NCBI GenBank assembly: GCA_022836615.1
Contig: MU405217.1
Span: 393,771 to 457,770 of the forward strand
From: Annulohypoxylon bovei var. microspora
Lineage: Eukaryota; Ascomycota; Sordariomycetes; Xylariales; Hypoxylaceae
DNA: 64,000 nucleotides
Direction: 5' to 3'
Part shown: piece after piece, positions 45,211 to 56,573 of the stretch
Numbering within the stretch: the stretch's first letter is position 1
Layout of the letters: the number at the start of each line of letters is the position of its first letter
Notes under the pieces: generated by a model
Databases searched by the model: none
What the model was told of the DNA's origin: nothing
What the model saw: only the letters and a program-made list of their open reading frames with translations
Program-made: the position numbers and the translations under genes

Positions 45211-47424
45211 ATGTCGGTTGACAATCCCATTGCTAACTGTAAGGAAACCGTTGTTAATATATGATAGAGACTACACTTACATTTCTGGTGATTAGTACTT
45301 ACTTTACTACAGCCAGAGGCAGTAGCGTCGCCGGAAGATAATCCACGCTTTCAAGAAGCTCGCATCGCAAATCTAGAGTTCCGGAATGTATTCTCTGTAA
45401 TAACAGAACAGCGACTTAAGTTTAAAAGAGTTCTTGGGTGGGGTGGTTTTGGTGTAGTTCAACTTGTACGTACCTAGGTAGCTTTGAATGGTTCTGCTCT
45501 TCTTCTCTTTCCGGGCAATATAATCCTATTGTAAGTAGAATATCGAAGAAACCGAAGTCACTGACTGTGCAAGCTGTAGTGGTCAATACTTGATCCTCAG
45601 GGAAACCCTGTCCGTAACGTCGCGGTCAAATTTCCCATACGCACTGCCCAGGACAGTCATCGGGAGGCGACAAAATGGGAAATGCATTGGATGGGTGTGA
45701 GTTTCCAGAAGATATTTACCTGATAGCCTTCGCGTTGCTAACTGTGAGAAGACCGTGTTTCGAAATTTGGAGCATTTCGTCCAGCTCGTTGATATCAACG
45801 AAACAATGCAGGGCCGAGCCGGGAAAATCTACAATAACCCCAATATTCCAACACCTGTACTAGTTATGGAGGCTCTCGAAAAGTGTAATTTGTACGAACT
45901 CATAACCTGGGTCAACGAAGCAAGATTGTGGTGGGACGATTTCTCAGACGTACCCTCAATGTATCCTCAACACAAACTTGGATACATCCCTAATCGAGTC
46001 CTCTGGAGGTTTTTCTTATGCCGTAAGCTAAAGCCGACTGAGTCCTAAATATGGTACGAATAACCGCTGACATAAAATTGCTAGTTGCAAGAGCAGTTAT
46101 CGGAATGGCCTATCCGCCCAACGACGGACGAGGACCGCCTGAAGGGTCCTCGAACCAACCAATACGGGAGGTTGTCAACCCGCGTGGTTTAGTCCCACCG
46201 GCGGTTCCCACGACTATAATTCATTTTGACCTTGACCCTATGAATGGTTTAGTACTCCACCATCACATTAGCTATGGACCTGAAACAATTAACAGCTGGT
46301 AGTACTCGTCGGTAACATCGACAGCAAACCGGATCTAGAGCATGCCTTCAGCCCAATGTTAAAGGTCCGTTCTCTGTTGATATCCTAATTCGATTAAATA
46401 CTGATACTCGCTATACAGCTAGCCGATTTTGGGCTTACGACGCCGTGGGACAACGACGCAATTGACGATGAAGACATGTACTTAACTTATATTTCTTAAC
46501 TCCTGCCTCTTTATATCTATATCCTTATATCTAACTCATGGGATAGGAAACTGCGCTCTTTGCAGAAAGGAAAAAAGGCCTGGTACGCGCCAGTAAGTCA
46601 AGTCATGGTCTCGAAGTCTGGGCATTTTACACTAATGCATATATAATTAAGGAACAAAAATATCCGTGGAGATGTCTAGAATGGTACTATCATATTGGGC
46701 ACGAGCTGAACGTGTGGGCTATAGGGCTGGTACGTATATGCTCTGCTTATGGTTTCTTAAGGCATTGACAAATTATTACTTGAGTGGAAGAAGAAAAGCT
46801 ACCAACCTAGTCTAACGTTGGCAAGCCGAATACTGACTTATGGTTCGTCTTGTGTTTTTAGACCATGTTCAACCTCCTTACGTTAAAACATCCTACCCCC
46901 ATATGTGACTGGGTGGCCAAGCAACGCCGAATAACCATACCACCATTTCATCAGCCCAAAGAGCTCTGGACCTGGGCCTGGTTCTTACTCCCGGCAGAAG
47001 GTGAACCGCCGATAGACAAGTTCTATGAAGCGTATGACTGGGATCTACGGGTTTTGATCGCACGCGTAAGTAACATCGAAAGCTCTCTTGCCCAACTCCT
47101 CCTTCCTCCCTCTATGCCTTCTCTTTTCCTTACTAAAGAAAGCGTGGCTAATTTGGATGGTTGCAGTGTATGGCAGATGATACCGCCGAGCGGCCGAATT
47201 TGTCGGAATTATACTATGCTCTTGAACTTGGAATTATCATGGCGGATAGGAGGGTAGCGCGAGACCCAATCGCTTTCAGTTACGCCCCCGGTGGTCTTAC
47301 GTACGATCCTATGACGCCGCCCCCATCGGACGGCGACGACATACTTAGGAAGTTTTACATCGACTACTTCCGAGATCCTCCGATAAAAGTCGACCCATAC
47401 GCAAGGATGTGGAGTGACAAGTAA
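45211..47424 (+). CDS. Protein kinase-like protein, fungal, non-RD type
   Basis: 476 aa from 11 exons: 45211-45238, 45323-45465, 45580-45696, 45749-46022, 46085-46246, 46303-46364, 46419-46477, 46547-46592, 46652-46729, 46862-47065, 47167-47424; phases agree at every junction. All core kinase motifs appear only after splicing: glycine loop LGWGGFGVV (residues 47-55), ATP-binding Lys74 in NVAVKFP, catalytic loop IIHFDLDPMN with Asp236 and Asn241, LADFG with Asp265, and WYAPEQ with Glu298. The residue before the catalytic aspartate is Phe, not Arg. There is a long insert before the catalytic loop (PNDGRGPPEGSSNQPIREVV). The first exon is the least certain part. Such kinases are expanded in Sordariomycetes and their roles are unknown. 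Confidence 0.78.
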
Positions 47425-47960
47425 ATATATAACTGCGACGTCGTTGTAATATTCGATGTCATGATTGCATTGATTGCTTGCTCACTTATTTATTTTACTG
47501 GGCTCACATCATATTTGGCGTATTGGAACTTGGATAGAGTTGTTCGGTGGATTTTGGTCTTAAAAATTACTCTAACTACCTATGATAGTTAGGTATATGT
47601 GTATATATATTTTAATCATAACGTTCAGTATGTAGGAATTGATGTGAAACCATTGACTTTATACACTACAGGCGAGTGTATTTTGGGATGAATGAATCTG
47701 TACCTGATTTGAAGATTGGTAGTATATTCTCAACTATATCCCATCTCTAACAATCGCCGAGTATACATCGCTGCAATGTCAAAAAACTGCCCAAGTTGAG
47801 AATCGTTACTCCGAAAGCGTCATTTCAAGCCGAATATCTGTTCAGCTAATCTCAAACACATGCTCTAGATCCCGGATATCGGTACTATTGCAAGTGTCCA
47901 GCAACTCCTATCCCAAATCCATCAAGTCTGGTTTTATTATCCCTCCCAGAAACCTCCCCC
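47425..47960. other. Convergent intergenic region
   Basis: About 540 A+T-rich bases between two 3' ends. Nothing recognised. Confidence 0.5.
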
Positions 47961-48923
47961 TCAGTGCGCATTCTTCTTCCCCTTGCCCTTCCCACTAGCA
48001 CGATCACTCTCATCCTCCAGCTTCTGCATAACCACCAACCAAAACGTAATCGCGCCCAGCTCCAGCGTCGCCGGGCCCCTAACCTCAACCTCCGCGACAT
48101 GCGTACCCAGCGCGCCCAGCTGCGCCACCGCACTCCCCTCCTTCGCGCCCTTCGCAATCGCCAACATCTCATCAACAGACAGCCCGAGGTTCGGCGCCAG
48201 CTCCGCCGTCTCCAACAAATGGGCCTCCAGCCCCCTGCGATTTAGCCACTTCGCGTTGGCGGCCTGGGCGTACGCCTCGGCGCGCTCCTTCGGGGTCTTG
48301 GGGTCCTCGACGGCAGCCCCTATCGCGGCGAAGGGCAGCGAGACGGCGGCGCCGATGGCGCGGACCGCCGTCGCGACGGGCAGCCACACGATGCCGCCGA
48401 GGAGGGTGTGGGTGGCGGCGCCGACGAAGTTGCCCTTGCGCGCGCTGTCCGCGATCTGGCGGCCCGTCGACCGCGCGTGCGCGAGCGTCTCCCGGCCGAA
48501 GCGCTTCGGCACCTGCCCGACGTGCCGCGCCATCTGCGCCGCGTGGCTGACGGCCTTGTCGGAGACCGTCGCCGCGAGGAAGCCCGACAGCGTGGAAAGG
48601 AACCCGGCCCACGTCTCGCCCGTCACGCCGTGCCGCAGCAGCACCTCCGAGTACGCGTCCAGGAACGGCGCCTTGGGGTCCGGGCTCACCTGCGGGATGG
48701 CGACGGGCCGCTGGAGCACGGTTTCCGGCGTGGCGGAGTACGCGGGTAGGTCCGAGTCCGACGGGAAGTTGAAGGGGGTGGTGACCGTTGGCCCGTTTGC
48801 GGAGGCGGCGGTTGGTTGGCGGGGGGCGGAGGGCGGAGCGATGGGAGATGTGGAGGAGCTCGCGAATTCCTCGTAGGCCGGGAGGGCCTCTCCTTTGGCT
48901 TCTTCTTCCTTGGATGGTGCCAT
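47961..48923 (-). CDS. Hypothetical protein, 320 aa, intronless
   Basis: One uninterrupted frame with strong G+C bias. The N-terminal 90 residues are Pro/Ser/Ala-rich and disordered-looking, with two LPAY motifs (ALPAYEEF and DLPAYSAT) of the kind bound by WW domains of Rsp5/Nedd4 ubiquitin ligases. The middle (residues 95-235) is Ala/Gly-rich with two amphipathic or membrane-seeking stretches, VGAATHTLLGGIVWLPVAT and VRAIGAAVSLPFAAIGAAV. The C-terminus is basic, ending KGKGKKNAH. I do not recognise the family. The features would fit a membrane-associated adaptor, but that is inference. Long opposite-strand frames over it are composition shadows. Confidence 0.7.
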   Translation of the reverse strand: MAPSKEEEAKGEALPAYEEFASSSTSPIAPPSAPRQPTAASANGPTVTTPFNFPSDSDLPAYSATPETVLQRPVAIPQVSPDPKAPFLDAYSEVLLRHGVTGETWAGFLSTLSGFLAATVSDKAVSHAAQMARHVGQVPKRFGRETLAHARSTGRQIADSARKGNFVGAATHTLLGGIVWLPVATAVRAIGAAVSLPFAAIGAAVEDPKTPKERAEAYAQAANAKWLNRRGLEAHLLETAELAPNLGLSVDEMLAIAKGAKEGSAVAQLGALGTHVAEVEVRGPATLELGAITFWLVVMQKLEDESDRASGKGKGKKNAH

Positions 48924-50970
48924 GTAGTGTGAGTATGTCAGATTGTTGGATCCTAAGGTGAGATTTTTCTGTAGTACTTTTGCTGATGAAGGATAATGAT
49001 ATGTACCTATATAGGTAGGTAGTTAAAGCTCGTTGGATTAAATAACCAAATTACCAACAACCATCGCCAAGAGAAGTAGCAGTATTAATAGTAGAAAACT
49101 GGAACATCAAACAAGCATTGTCGACTTGATTCTCTTGGGGATGCAGCTGCGCCGCAGGGCGGGGTTGGTTAGCTTAGGCGTTCTTGAAGTCTTACAGGAG
49201 CCCCCAGGGGACCGTTGGTTCGCAGTGGGGAAAGAAGAAAGCGATCGCGAGACTGTTTAAACGAACAAAGCGCGAGAATGATACCATTAACGCATGGGAT
49301 GGTCGTGCTTTTATACGAAAAACTTCTGGAAGTCGTATAAAGTACGGCGATTCTCCAGTCTAAATAAAGCTTCTCTGCCGAGAATTAATAGGGCTGAGAC
49401 GTGAACAGAGCACATGTTATTATGCCTTCATCTAACGTTGCCTACCTTGAATTGAAGCATGAAGCATGAAGCATGTGGTGGTAAGAGTCGTAAGACAATT
49501 ACCCTGTTCCAGGAAGTTCAGTAACTAATTGGAATATATACAATATTATCGTGTATCTTCAATCCCGATTGGCTTGGACTTTAAGCGGACCTTACGTAAT
49601 GTTCTTTTACACTCCAGGGTTTTCATTCTGGTATCAATGTGTTGGTTGAGTCATGCATAAGCGAAGCGGCACGCTTATAAATAGTATACTCCTAGGGTAT
49701 GACTATGGATATAAAGGAGATTACGGACCTAACTATAGCAACAATAATAAGGCTTTTTCTTCATATGAAATGTTTATCTATACATGTGGTTAATTGTGCA
49801 TTTTGCATCTAGTTCGATTGAAGAATTTTAAATAAAGAGCTTGCGATCTTCAGAAGATGGTGTTTTCTAGAAAGTCCGTAGCCACCGAACAGGTGAAGTA
49901 TCACATCAACGAGCATGGATGTTATTTAAGCCGTTATGTCTAATTGGGGCACAGAGATTCTGTATATAGCTGAAGAGATAGTTAATTATCTAGGGCCTGT
50001 AAGCCATCAAGAACTTTGGTTTATGTAAATATAGCTGTTAAAAATACCTAGTAAGACACGTTGGTAAGTGGCTTGTGAACATTATCCATGGGATCGCGCA
50101 GATTGGAACCGATGATAGCTGATCGCAGCCTTATGAACGATTCTGGGATTAGGTGACCATCAGATGAAGTGCTACCGACGATCACTGCCAAACGGTATGA
50201 TGCAATGTGACTGGGTATCATCCTGTCATCCCATCTTATCCAACGCGGCGGCTCCCTTCACTTGACTTCGGCTCTTTTTTGTTTCAGATCATTAGGAGAT
50301 GCCCTACCCTTTTATTAAGTAGGCGGCTTTCCTGGCCTCCTATCCCTCGAGAACCTGGGGTAACGTTGATACCGAATGTCCGTAATAGGAAGTCCGGGAC
50401 GCTGACCCACTTGGCGATACTACCCCGGGACTCCTTTTAATCACAAGATATCGACTACTCCGGGCAAATGTAATTGGTGGATGGTATAGTATAACGAATC
50501 GAATGAAGAAGATAGATATTTTCCCCTTCACGATATGTATCTGCGTGTGCTATGTTTCTTGGTCTTGTTCTAATCAAGTTAGAATATCGGGCGTGTTTCA
50601 CATAGAGCCATGTGCGGAGCTGGGCTATCGTCAAGTGGCTTGAGTCGGGGCTGGTAGTTGGAGAGCGTCATCCGAAGATTGCATATGCAAGACATTACTG
50701 GAAGGAATGACATGAGGCTCCAGGAAGTTAGCTCGACTACCCAATCTAGAATGTAACTGTGCAATATTCTTAGGAGGTACAGGGGATATTAAAGTTCTCT
50801 CAACGTTACACTTCATTCCAGCGTGTGGAAGGTCTTAAACATAAATATCGACGAGAGAGAACCACCATGGGTTGCAAATACTTCGAACCCAACTCTGTGT
50901 CTTCATCAACTAGAATTGGTGTTACTATTAGAGAATCTTTCGCAGTAGAACTCAGGCATCCGATTCCAAT
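48924..50970. other. Divergent intergenic region
   Basis: About 2 kb without a supported gene. Contains an ACCTATATAGGTAGGTAG motif at 49005-49022 and a seven-base direct repeat GAAGCAT three times at about 49455-49475. Short open frames around 50207-50816 show no recognisable features. Confidence 0.5.
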
Positions 50971-52294
50971 ATGCATATCCCTCGAGCTGTAACGACGGCG
51001 GCAGCGGCCGCGGCAGCACCGCGGTTTGCTATGTACTATGACCAGTGGCATACTGCTTCTCCCAGCAAGGACCAGATGGCCGGAGTAACACATGTGATCA
51101 CTGCGTTTGCAAGCACAACGCTTTTCACGAGCGACCCGCCTGGAACCTACACCCCCTTCACGGACGTTTCCACCCTCCGCAGCCAGTTCCCCGACGGGAC
51201 CAAGGTCTGCATGGCCATTGGTGGATGGGGCGACACTGCTGGATATTCAGTCGGCCAGAAGGATGATACGTCCAGGAAGCTGTATGCGAAGAACATTGCC
51301 TCGACCCTCGATAGCCTAGGGTACGACTGTGTTGGTGAGTAAAAATAAGCCCTTATTCCTTAGATATATACTGACTGGGGTTGTATCTTCACAGACGTTG
51401 ATTGGGAATACCCCGGAGGAAATGGTGAAGACTACAAGCAGAACCCGAACTCCGGCAAGACCGATGAGATCGCAAACTACGCCTTGCTCCTACAAGAGAT
51501 CAAGACAGCGATTGGTGACAAGGAGCTCTCTATCGCTGTCCCCGGACTTGAGAGGGATATGATTGCTTTCACCTCCGAGCAAGTCCCCAAGATCAATGCT
51601 GCTGTCGATGTGGTCAACGTGATGGCATACGACCTGATGAACAGGTAAATACTTGGGCACTTACTTCCCCACGCAGAAGCAGCTAACTGACCACCCCAAC
51701 AGACGCGACACCACAACCAACCACCACACCTCGGTCAAAGGCTCGCTCGCCACCGTCGACAAGTACATCTCCTTAGGTATGGACGCCGCCAAGATGAACC
51801 TAGGCTTCGCCTTCTACGCCAAGTACTTCCAGACCCAAGGCGAATGCACGCAGCCGATCGGGTGCGCCACCGTCGAGCTCGAGGACGCGAGCGGTGGGGA
51901 CACCGGAAAGTCGGGCGCCGTGACCTTTCAGGAGGTGCCCCCGGTCCTCTCCAGCGGAAAGGCCGACACGGACGAGGGCGGCCAATGGTTCTGGGACAGC
52001 GCGACGAGCTATTTTTGGACGTGGGACACGCCCGACTTCGTCGCCCAGAAGTTCGAACAGATCGTCAAGGCCCGCGGGCTTGGTGGCGTTAGTAAGTTCT
52101 TCCCTACACACCCTATTCGCATTTCAGTATTTTGGCCCGATTTTGCCAGTCTTGCTTTGTATGCTTTTAAGACTATAAGAGAGTGAGAGTGCTTGCTGAC
52201 GATTTTATTTCCTGTAGTGGCGTGGAGTTTGGGAGAGGATGACTCGAGTAAAACTTACATCAAGGCTTTGCAAGACGGCATGAAGACGCTGTAA
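50971..52294 (+). CDS. Glycoside hydrolase family 18 (chitinase-like)
   Basis: 359 aa in four exons: 50971-51334, 51395-51644, 51703-52091, 52218-52294. The GH18 signature is complete and is created by the first splice: D119-C-V-D122-V-D124-W-E126, with Glu126 the catalytic acid. Other conserved barrel pieces are FAMYYDQWH (strand 1), CMAIGGWGD (strand 3), VVNVMAYDLMN (strand 6) and GGVMAWSLGEDD (strand 8, spanning the last intron). Family enzymes hydrolyse beta-1,4 N-acetylglucosamine polymers. The leader MHIPRAVTTAAAAAAAPRF is short and Ala-rich and is not a convincing signal peptide, so a secretory leader exon upstream may have been missed. It resembles single-domain fungal chitinases without a binding module. 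Confidence 0.87.
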
Positions 52295-52744
52295 GCGCTT
52301 CTAAGAAACTTGTCCCTGGTTCCGAGGGCTTTCCGGATGCTACTTCATGTATATATTTTTAACCGAAACGCTGGACTTTGGAACTCTGTATATATCACTT
52401 ATCCAAAATATCAGATAGGCAGGCGCTGTTAGGCGTTAGCATACTGTCATAAAACGTGCAGGCTCTTCTAAGTTAGAATGGTGACAGTAAATCGAAGATC
52501 CGTATAATCCATGAATTCATCGTTAAGATCTTAGGGCCCCGACAATTAATAGTGTTCAGTTTAATCCTAGAGGGCGTTTAATAGAACTGGTATTGATATC
52601 GTGTTTAGAGATCATTCGGTATCTCGAGACGGTGTGAAGGAAGTTTAGACAAGGAGTCGAATAAATCGTACCGTCTTCCGTACGTGACGTTCCGATTCAT
52701 TAACCATTCTATTCACGGATACAGCCTCTGATGAAATACCATAA
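52295..52744. other. Convergent intergenic region
   Basis: About 450 bases between the chitinase-like gene and NOC2. Nothing recognised. Confidence 0.5.
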
Positions 52745-55081
52745 TCACTCGTCATCGTCTTCGTCGGAAGAATCCTCATCCTTATCAAGCTCATCATCGT
52801 CCTCCATCTCTTCATCTTCAATCTCCAACCTAGCGGCATCCTCTTCTAGCGCTTCCTGCTCTTCTTCCTTTCGCTTTCGCTCGTCTTCCTTTCTAGCCTG
52901 CTCCAACATTTTCGCCTTTTCTGCACCCGCTTTTCTTTGTGCGACAACGTACGCGCCAACTGGGGTCTTCTCCCACTCAAAGTCCTTCAGGAACGCATCG
53001 ACCTGCGCCCGATCTTTGGGTGCGAAGTCCACCTTGGCTCGTTTACCCTCGATGAATTTTGTATTCGCCTCGAGCTTCTGGACAAGTAGAACAAGGCCAG
53101 CGCGGACCTTGTTATTGTTATTACCGCCGATCTTCTTTCTCGACTGCTTGAGCCATCGCTTTAGCATGATGATGACAGGCAGGGCAAATTCGGGGAACGC
53201 TATATTCGTAGACCACAGAACAAAATATTCCGAGAAGAGTTCTACCACCTGCTCTCCTACTCCGTCCTGGTAAATTCGTGTTCGTAAATACGACTTAGGT
53301 GCCTTATAGGCGATGTGAAAGTCAAGGGGCTTGATAGTCGACTGTTTGGGCGATTTTTTCATTTCCGCGGAGTTCAACACTTCAATCAGGGCAGATGCTA
53401 GCGGGATGTAAGTTCCAGTTGATCGTGAAACACGAAGAAGTGATCGGATCATATGGAATCGGAGAGGGAAGTAGGTTGCAGTTGGTATAAGGCGCATGGC
53501 TCCAAGCGCAACTTGGACAAGGGGGTAGATCAGTAGCTTAAGCTGTGATTCCTTGCCTGCCTCTGCCTCCTTCAGTGGGCTGCAATGTTCTGATAGCACA
53601 CAAGACCAAAAATCCAGGGAGTGGATATACTGCCAATTATAGACGGTCCTGTATGAGTCGTTCTGGTTGTGGACGATGCTATTGCGCAAATGCATAGCAA
53701 GTTGGCGAATGAAAGCAAAGGCTGTTGTATAACCAATGTTTTGATCCAAACCCCATAACTCAGCAGCCGAGTTCTTCATCAGGTTGATTCCTTGTACTGT
53801 GTTGACATTCGTCACCCGAGACCCTGCGATTAAGCCTTGGTAGGTTGCCTTCAAGACCGCTTCTCTGATACCTTTATCACCAACGACAACCAGTCGTCGG
53901 AGAACTAAGAAAGCCGTAATCCGGGTTGAATCGCTGCTCGTAGACAGTGACCAGAATCCCACGACAGTTTTGATTAAAGTCTTGAGCAGCTTTCGGAAGC
54001 TCAGGAGGTAGGGGATAAGGGGTGTGATGGCAGATAATGTTAGTTTAAGGGTAGCGTCGTCTGAGAGTGTGCCGAGAAGGTGTAAGATGGCGGATATATA
54101 TGATTTGAGAAGATTCGAAAGCGTCTTGAACTTCTTGGAGTCTGTAGGGACTTGTACTTTGCCAGACGAAGACTCCTTGACGGGAACATGGTGCTGAAGG
54201 ACTTCGGGGATCTGCTTCAGCGCAACGACGAGGATATCGTGAAATACTTCCGGACTCGAAATTTTATATGGTTGCTTTCTCTCCACGTCTTCATCATCCT
54301 CGTTCAAGTGCGCAGCAGATCGGAATGCCAGAACCACTCGCCTCGCAGCCTTGAGTGATTGCTTTTCCGACATTGCTATTTTCCAGCGTGCAACCATAGC
54401 CTGTGTCAATTCGTTTTCTGCTGTCTCTTCTTCGTCCATATCGTCCGCCTTCGCTTGTTTCTTCTCCTTCTTTCGCTTCTTTTTGGGCTGGTCTTCTTCC
54501 TCGCCAGCGCTGAGCTCGTCTACTTCAGCTAGGTCGGCATCATCGAAATCCAATGCCTCCGGGTCGTTCTCTTTCAAGAAATTGTAGAACTCAGGATCAT
54601 CCTCAGCAAGTGCGTCCATTGCACTTTTGCTCATGCCAACATCATCAACCTCTTCATCGTCGGAATTTTCACTGCCACCTGCGATGGGCAATTCGTCGGC
54701 GGAGATTTCGATATCGCTACCATCTTCTGATGCGCTTCCGTCATCGTTAGGAGCATCTCGCTTGCGTTTTCCCAGCTTCTTGGATGTTTTCTTGTTCGGT
54801 TGGGAATTTTCGATGATCTCGAAGCCGCCACCAAAGAAGTCGTCGACACTCATGTCATTGACATTGGCAGTTCTCTTGGAGCCATTGGTCTTGTTAGAAT
54901 TAGCAGCATCCTCGCCTCCTTTGTAAAACTCGGCATCCTTCGACTTTTTAACATGTTTTTTGGCCTTGAGCTGCACTCTCTGCTTTACTTTCGCGGTCGT
55001 CTTCCTCTGATCTAAGACACCTTTTAGGTGTTTCTTCTCAAATTTCTTGGTCGCCTTGAAATTCTTCTTTGCGCCTGCCAT
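52745..55081 (-). CDS. noc2: Nucleolar complex protein 2 (ribosome biogenesis)
   Basis: 778 aa, intronless. The N-terminus is strongly basic (KNFKATKKFEKKHLKGVL) with nuclear-localisation character, followed by an acidic Ser/Asp/Glu region (residues 100-220). The conserved Noc2 domain covers roughly residues 300-680, with segments LLKTLIKTVVGFWS, GLIAGSRVTNVNTVQGINLM, WQYIHSLDFWSCVLSEHC and YPLVQVALGAMRLIPTATYF. The C-terminus is a long Lys/Glu coiled-coil-like region ending in an acidic Asp/Glu tail. In yeast Noc2 pairs with Noc1 and Noc3 in pre-60S assembly and export. Essential single-copy gene in fungi. It is transcribed divergently from VPS28 with only 347 bases between the starts. Confidence 0.93.
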   Translation of the reverse strand: MAGAKKNFKATKKFEKKHLKGVLDQRKTTAKVKQRVQLKAKKHVKKSKDAEFYKGGEDAANSNKTNGSKRTANVNDMSVDDFFGGGFEIIENSQPNKKTSKKLGKRKRDAPNDDGSASEDGSDIEISADELPIAGGSENSDDEEVDDVGMSKSAMDALAEDDPEFYNFLKENDPEALDFDDADLAEVDELSAGEEEDQPKKKRKKEKKQAKADDMDEEETAENELTQAMVARWKIAMSEKQSLKAARRVVLAFRSAAHLNEDDEDVERKQPYKISSPEVFHDILVVALKQIPEVLQHHVPVKESSSGKVQVPTDSKKFKTLSNLLKSYISAILHLLGTLSDDATLKLTLSAITPLIPYLLSFRKLLKTLIKTVVGFWSLSTSSDSTRITAFLVLRRLVVVGDKGIREAVLKATYQGLIAGSRVTNVNTVQGINLMKNSAAELWGLDQNIGYTTAFAFIRQLAMHLRNSIVHNQNDSYRTVYNWQYIHSLDFWSCVLSEHCSPLKEAEAGKESQLKLLIYPLVQVALGAMRLIPTATYFPLRFHMIRSLLRVSRSTGTYIPLASALIEVLNSAEMKKSPKQSTIKPLDFHIAYKAPKSYLRTRIYQDGVGEQVVELFSEYFVLWSTNIAFPEFALPVIIMLKRWLKQSRKKIGGNNNNKVRAGLVLLVQKLEANTKFIEGKRAKVDFAPKDRAQVDAFLKDFEWEKTPVGAYVVAQRKAGAEKAKMLEQARKEDERKRKEEEQEALEEDAARLEIEDEEMEDDDELDKDEDSSDEDDDE

Positions 55082-55428
55082 AGTGAAGTTTGGTCACAAA
55101 GTGGCGACGGTGATAGTGAAGGATTTCGTGGTATGAATTTGGTAGATGATAGACAATGATTTTATGGATGCTGCAAATCTTGGGAGACGATCTAAATTTT
55201 TTTGGATAGGCTTATCGCGGGGCCTTATCGTAACTTCACACTAAACCAAAAATAACCAGTGTCCTCTGCCCGGATCCGACAGGCTCCATTGCTTGATTAC
55301 CTAACAATTCTAGTTCACTAAGGTGCCAAGGCAGGAGCCAATCAACTCGTCTGTGCATTCAGAACTCGTCACTTCTCTCCATCAATATTCGCCCAAGCCA
55401 TACAGACATCTATATAAACTCATACAAG
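55082..55428. promoter_or_regulatory. Shared divergent promoter region, NOC2 / VPS28
   Basis: The 347 bases between the two start codons must hold both promoters and leaders. No specific element can be assigned with confidence. Confidence 0.5.
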
Positions 55429-56252
55429 ATGAATTCACGACAGGCATATGCCCCAACTCCTCATAGCTATGTTCCTAATACTACCCTCTCAGCCACAATA
55501 AATCTAGATGAAGTATGACCCCGATCACCTTTTCTACATTGCCTATAAACTCATGCTCACACCATTATAGGAAGTAAAATTAGCAGATACTCGTGCTGAG
55601 AGAGATCTACAAGATTCTCTTGCTGAAATCTTTTCCATCATCGTTACTCTAGATGAACTTGAAAGGGCATTTCTCAAAGATGCTATTCCCGAAGCTGACT
55701 ATACTGAGATCTGTGAGCGATCGTTGAAGCAGTATAAGTCTATTTTAGCAGATGATACTGTGGCCAAAGCATTTGTGGGCTTAGAAGAATTCAAAGCCGA
55801 GTGGGATGTAAGGGAATCTCGATAAACATCTTCCATGATTAAAACTAATTACCTTCTCACAGCTCGAAGTTCCAAGAGCAACTGAAAGACTCAGAGTGGG
55901 AATGCCGTCCACTGCCGTCACCGCATCAACAGGGGCCGCTCAACCATCTGCTCCGGGAAACCATAAATCTGGTGCCCTCATTCTCGAAGCCACACAAGAA
56001 TTCATTACTTTCCTGGATGCCTTGCGTCTTGGGCTCCTAGCAAAAGACCAACTCCACCCTCTCCTAACCGACGTCATTCAGAGCGTCAATAAAGTTACAG
56101 ATCGAGACTTCGAGAATCGCGGGAAGATTGTGCAATGGCTGATTACATTAAATCAGATGAAGGCGACTGAGGAATTGAGTGAGCAACAGGCCAGAGAGCT
56201 CGAGCTAGATATAAATTCTGCGTACTTGGGGTTCAAAAACACTCTCAATTAA
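55429..56252 (+). CDS. vps28: ESCRT-I subunit VPS28
   Basis: 236 aa in three exons: 55429-55512, 55571-55807, 55863-56252. The N-terminal core-interacting domain includes LDEEVKLADTRAERDLQDSL, LDELERAFLKDAI and the conserved YTEICERSLKQYKSIL. A Ser/Ala/Pro linker follows, then the C-terminal four-helix bundle with FITFLDALRLGLLAKDQLHP and IVQWLITLNQMKATEELSE, which binds ESCRT-II. The protein works in sorting ubiquitinated membrane proteins into multivesicular bodies. The first exon encodes only 28 residues (MNSRQAYAPTPHSYVPNT onward), matching the short N-terminal tail of fungal orthologues. Length is normal for the family. Confidence 0.93.
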
Positions 56253-56573
56253 AACATTCAAACTGATGTTGCATTATTATTGCTCGATGGTATTTGCAAA
56301 GAATAGCGAAGAAGCTCTAGGAATTAATCTAACCAAGGGCGCTGGAAGTGGGTCTCGGATCTTGTCATTGAATGGTCAATTCGTTTGGTAAGACCCACCG
56401 TTAGGGCGCGAGACTGTCAAGACTGTCGAGATTAAAAAGGATATCAATCTGACATAGGAAAAGAAGATATTGGGTTATTTCATCTCGATGACTCTTTACA
56501 CCCCTCGAAGGCCATCAAATTCGACCGTCAAGTCATACAATATCCAGCAACTCTCTTTGTGGAAGTCTACAGC
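56253..56573. other. Intergenic region
   Basis: About 320 bases between VPS28 and the AlaX-type gene in tandem. Nothing recognised. Confidence 0.5.

Noticed and set aside
47983..48876. 297-codon + strand frame opposite the 320-aa orphan gene
   Set aside because: Composition shadow; Ser/Ala/Arg-rich without domain features, while the minus frame has a good ATG and organised segments.
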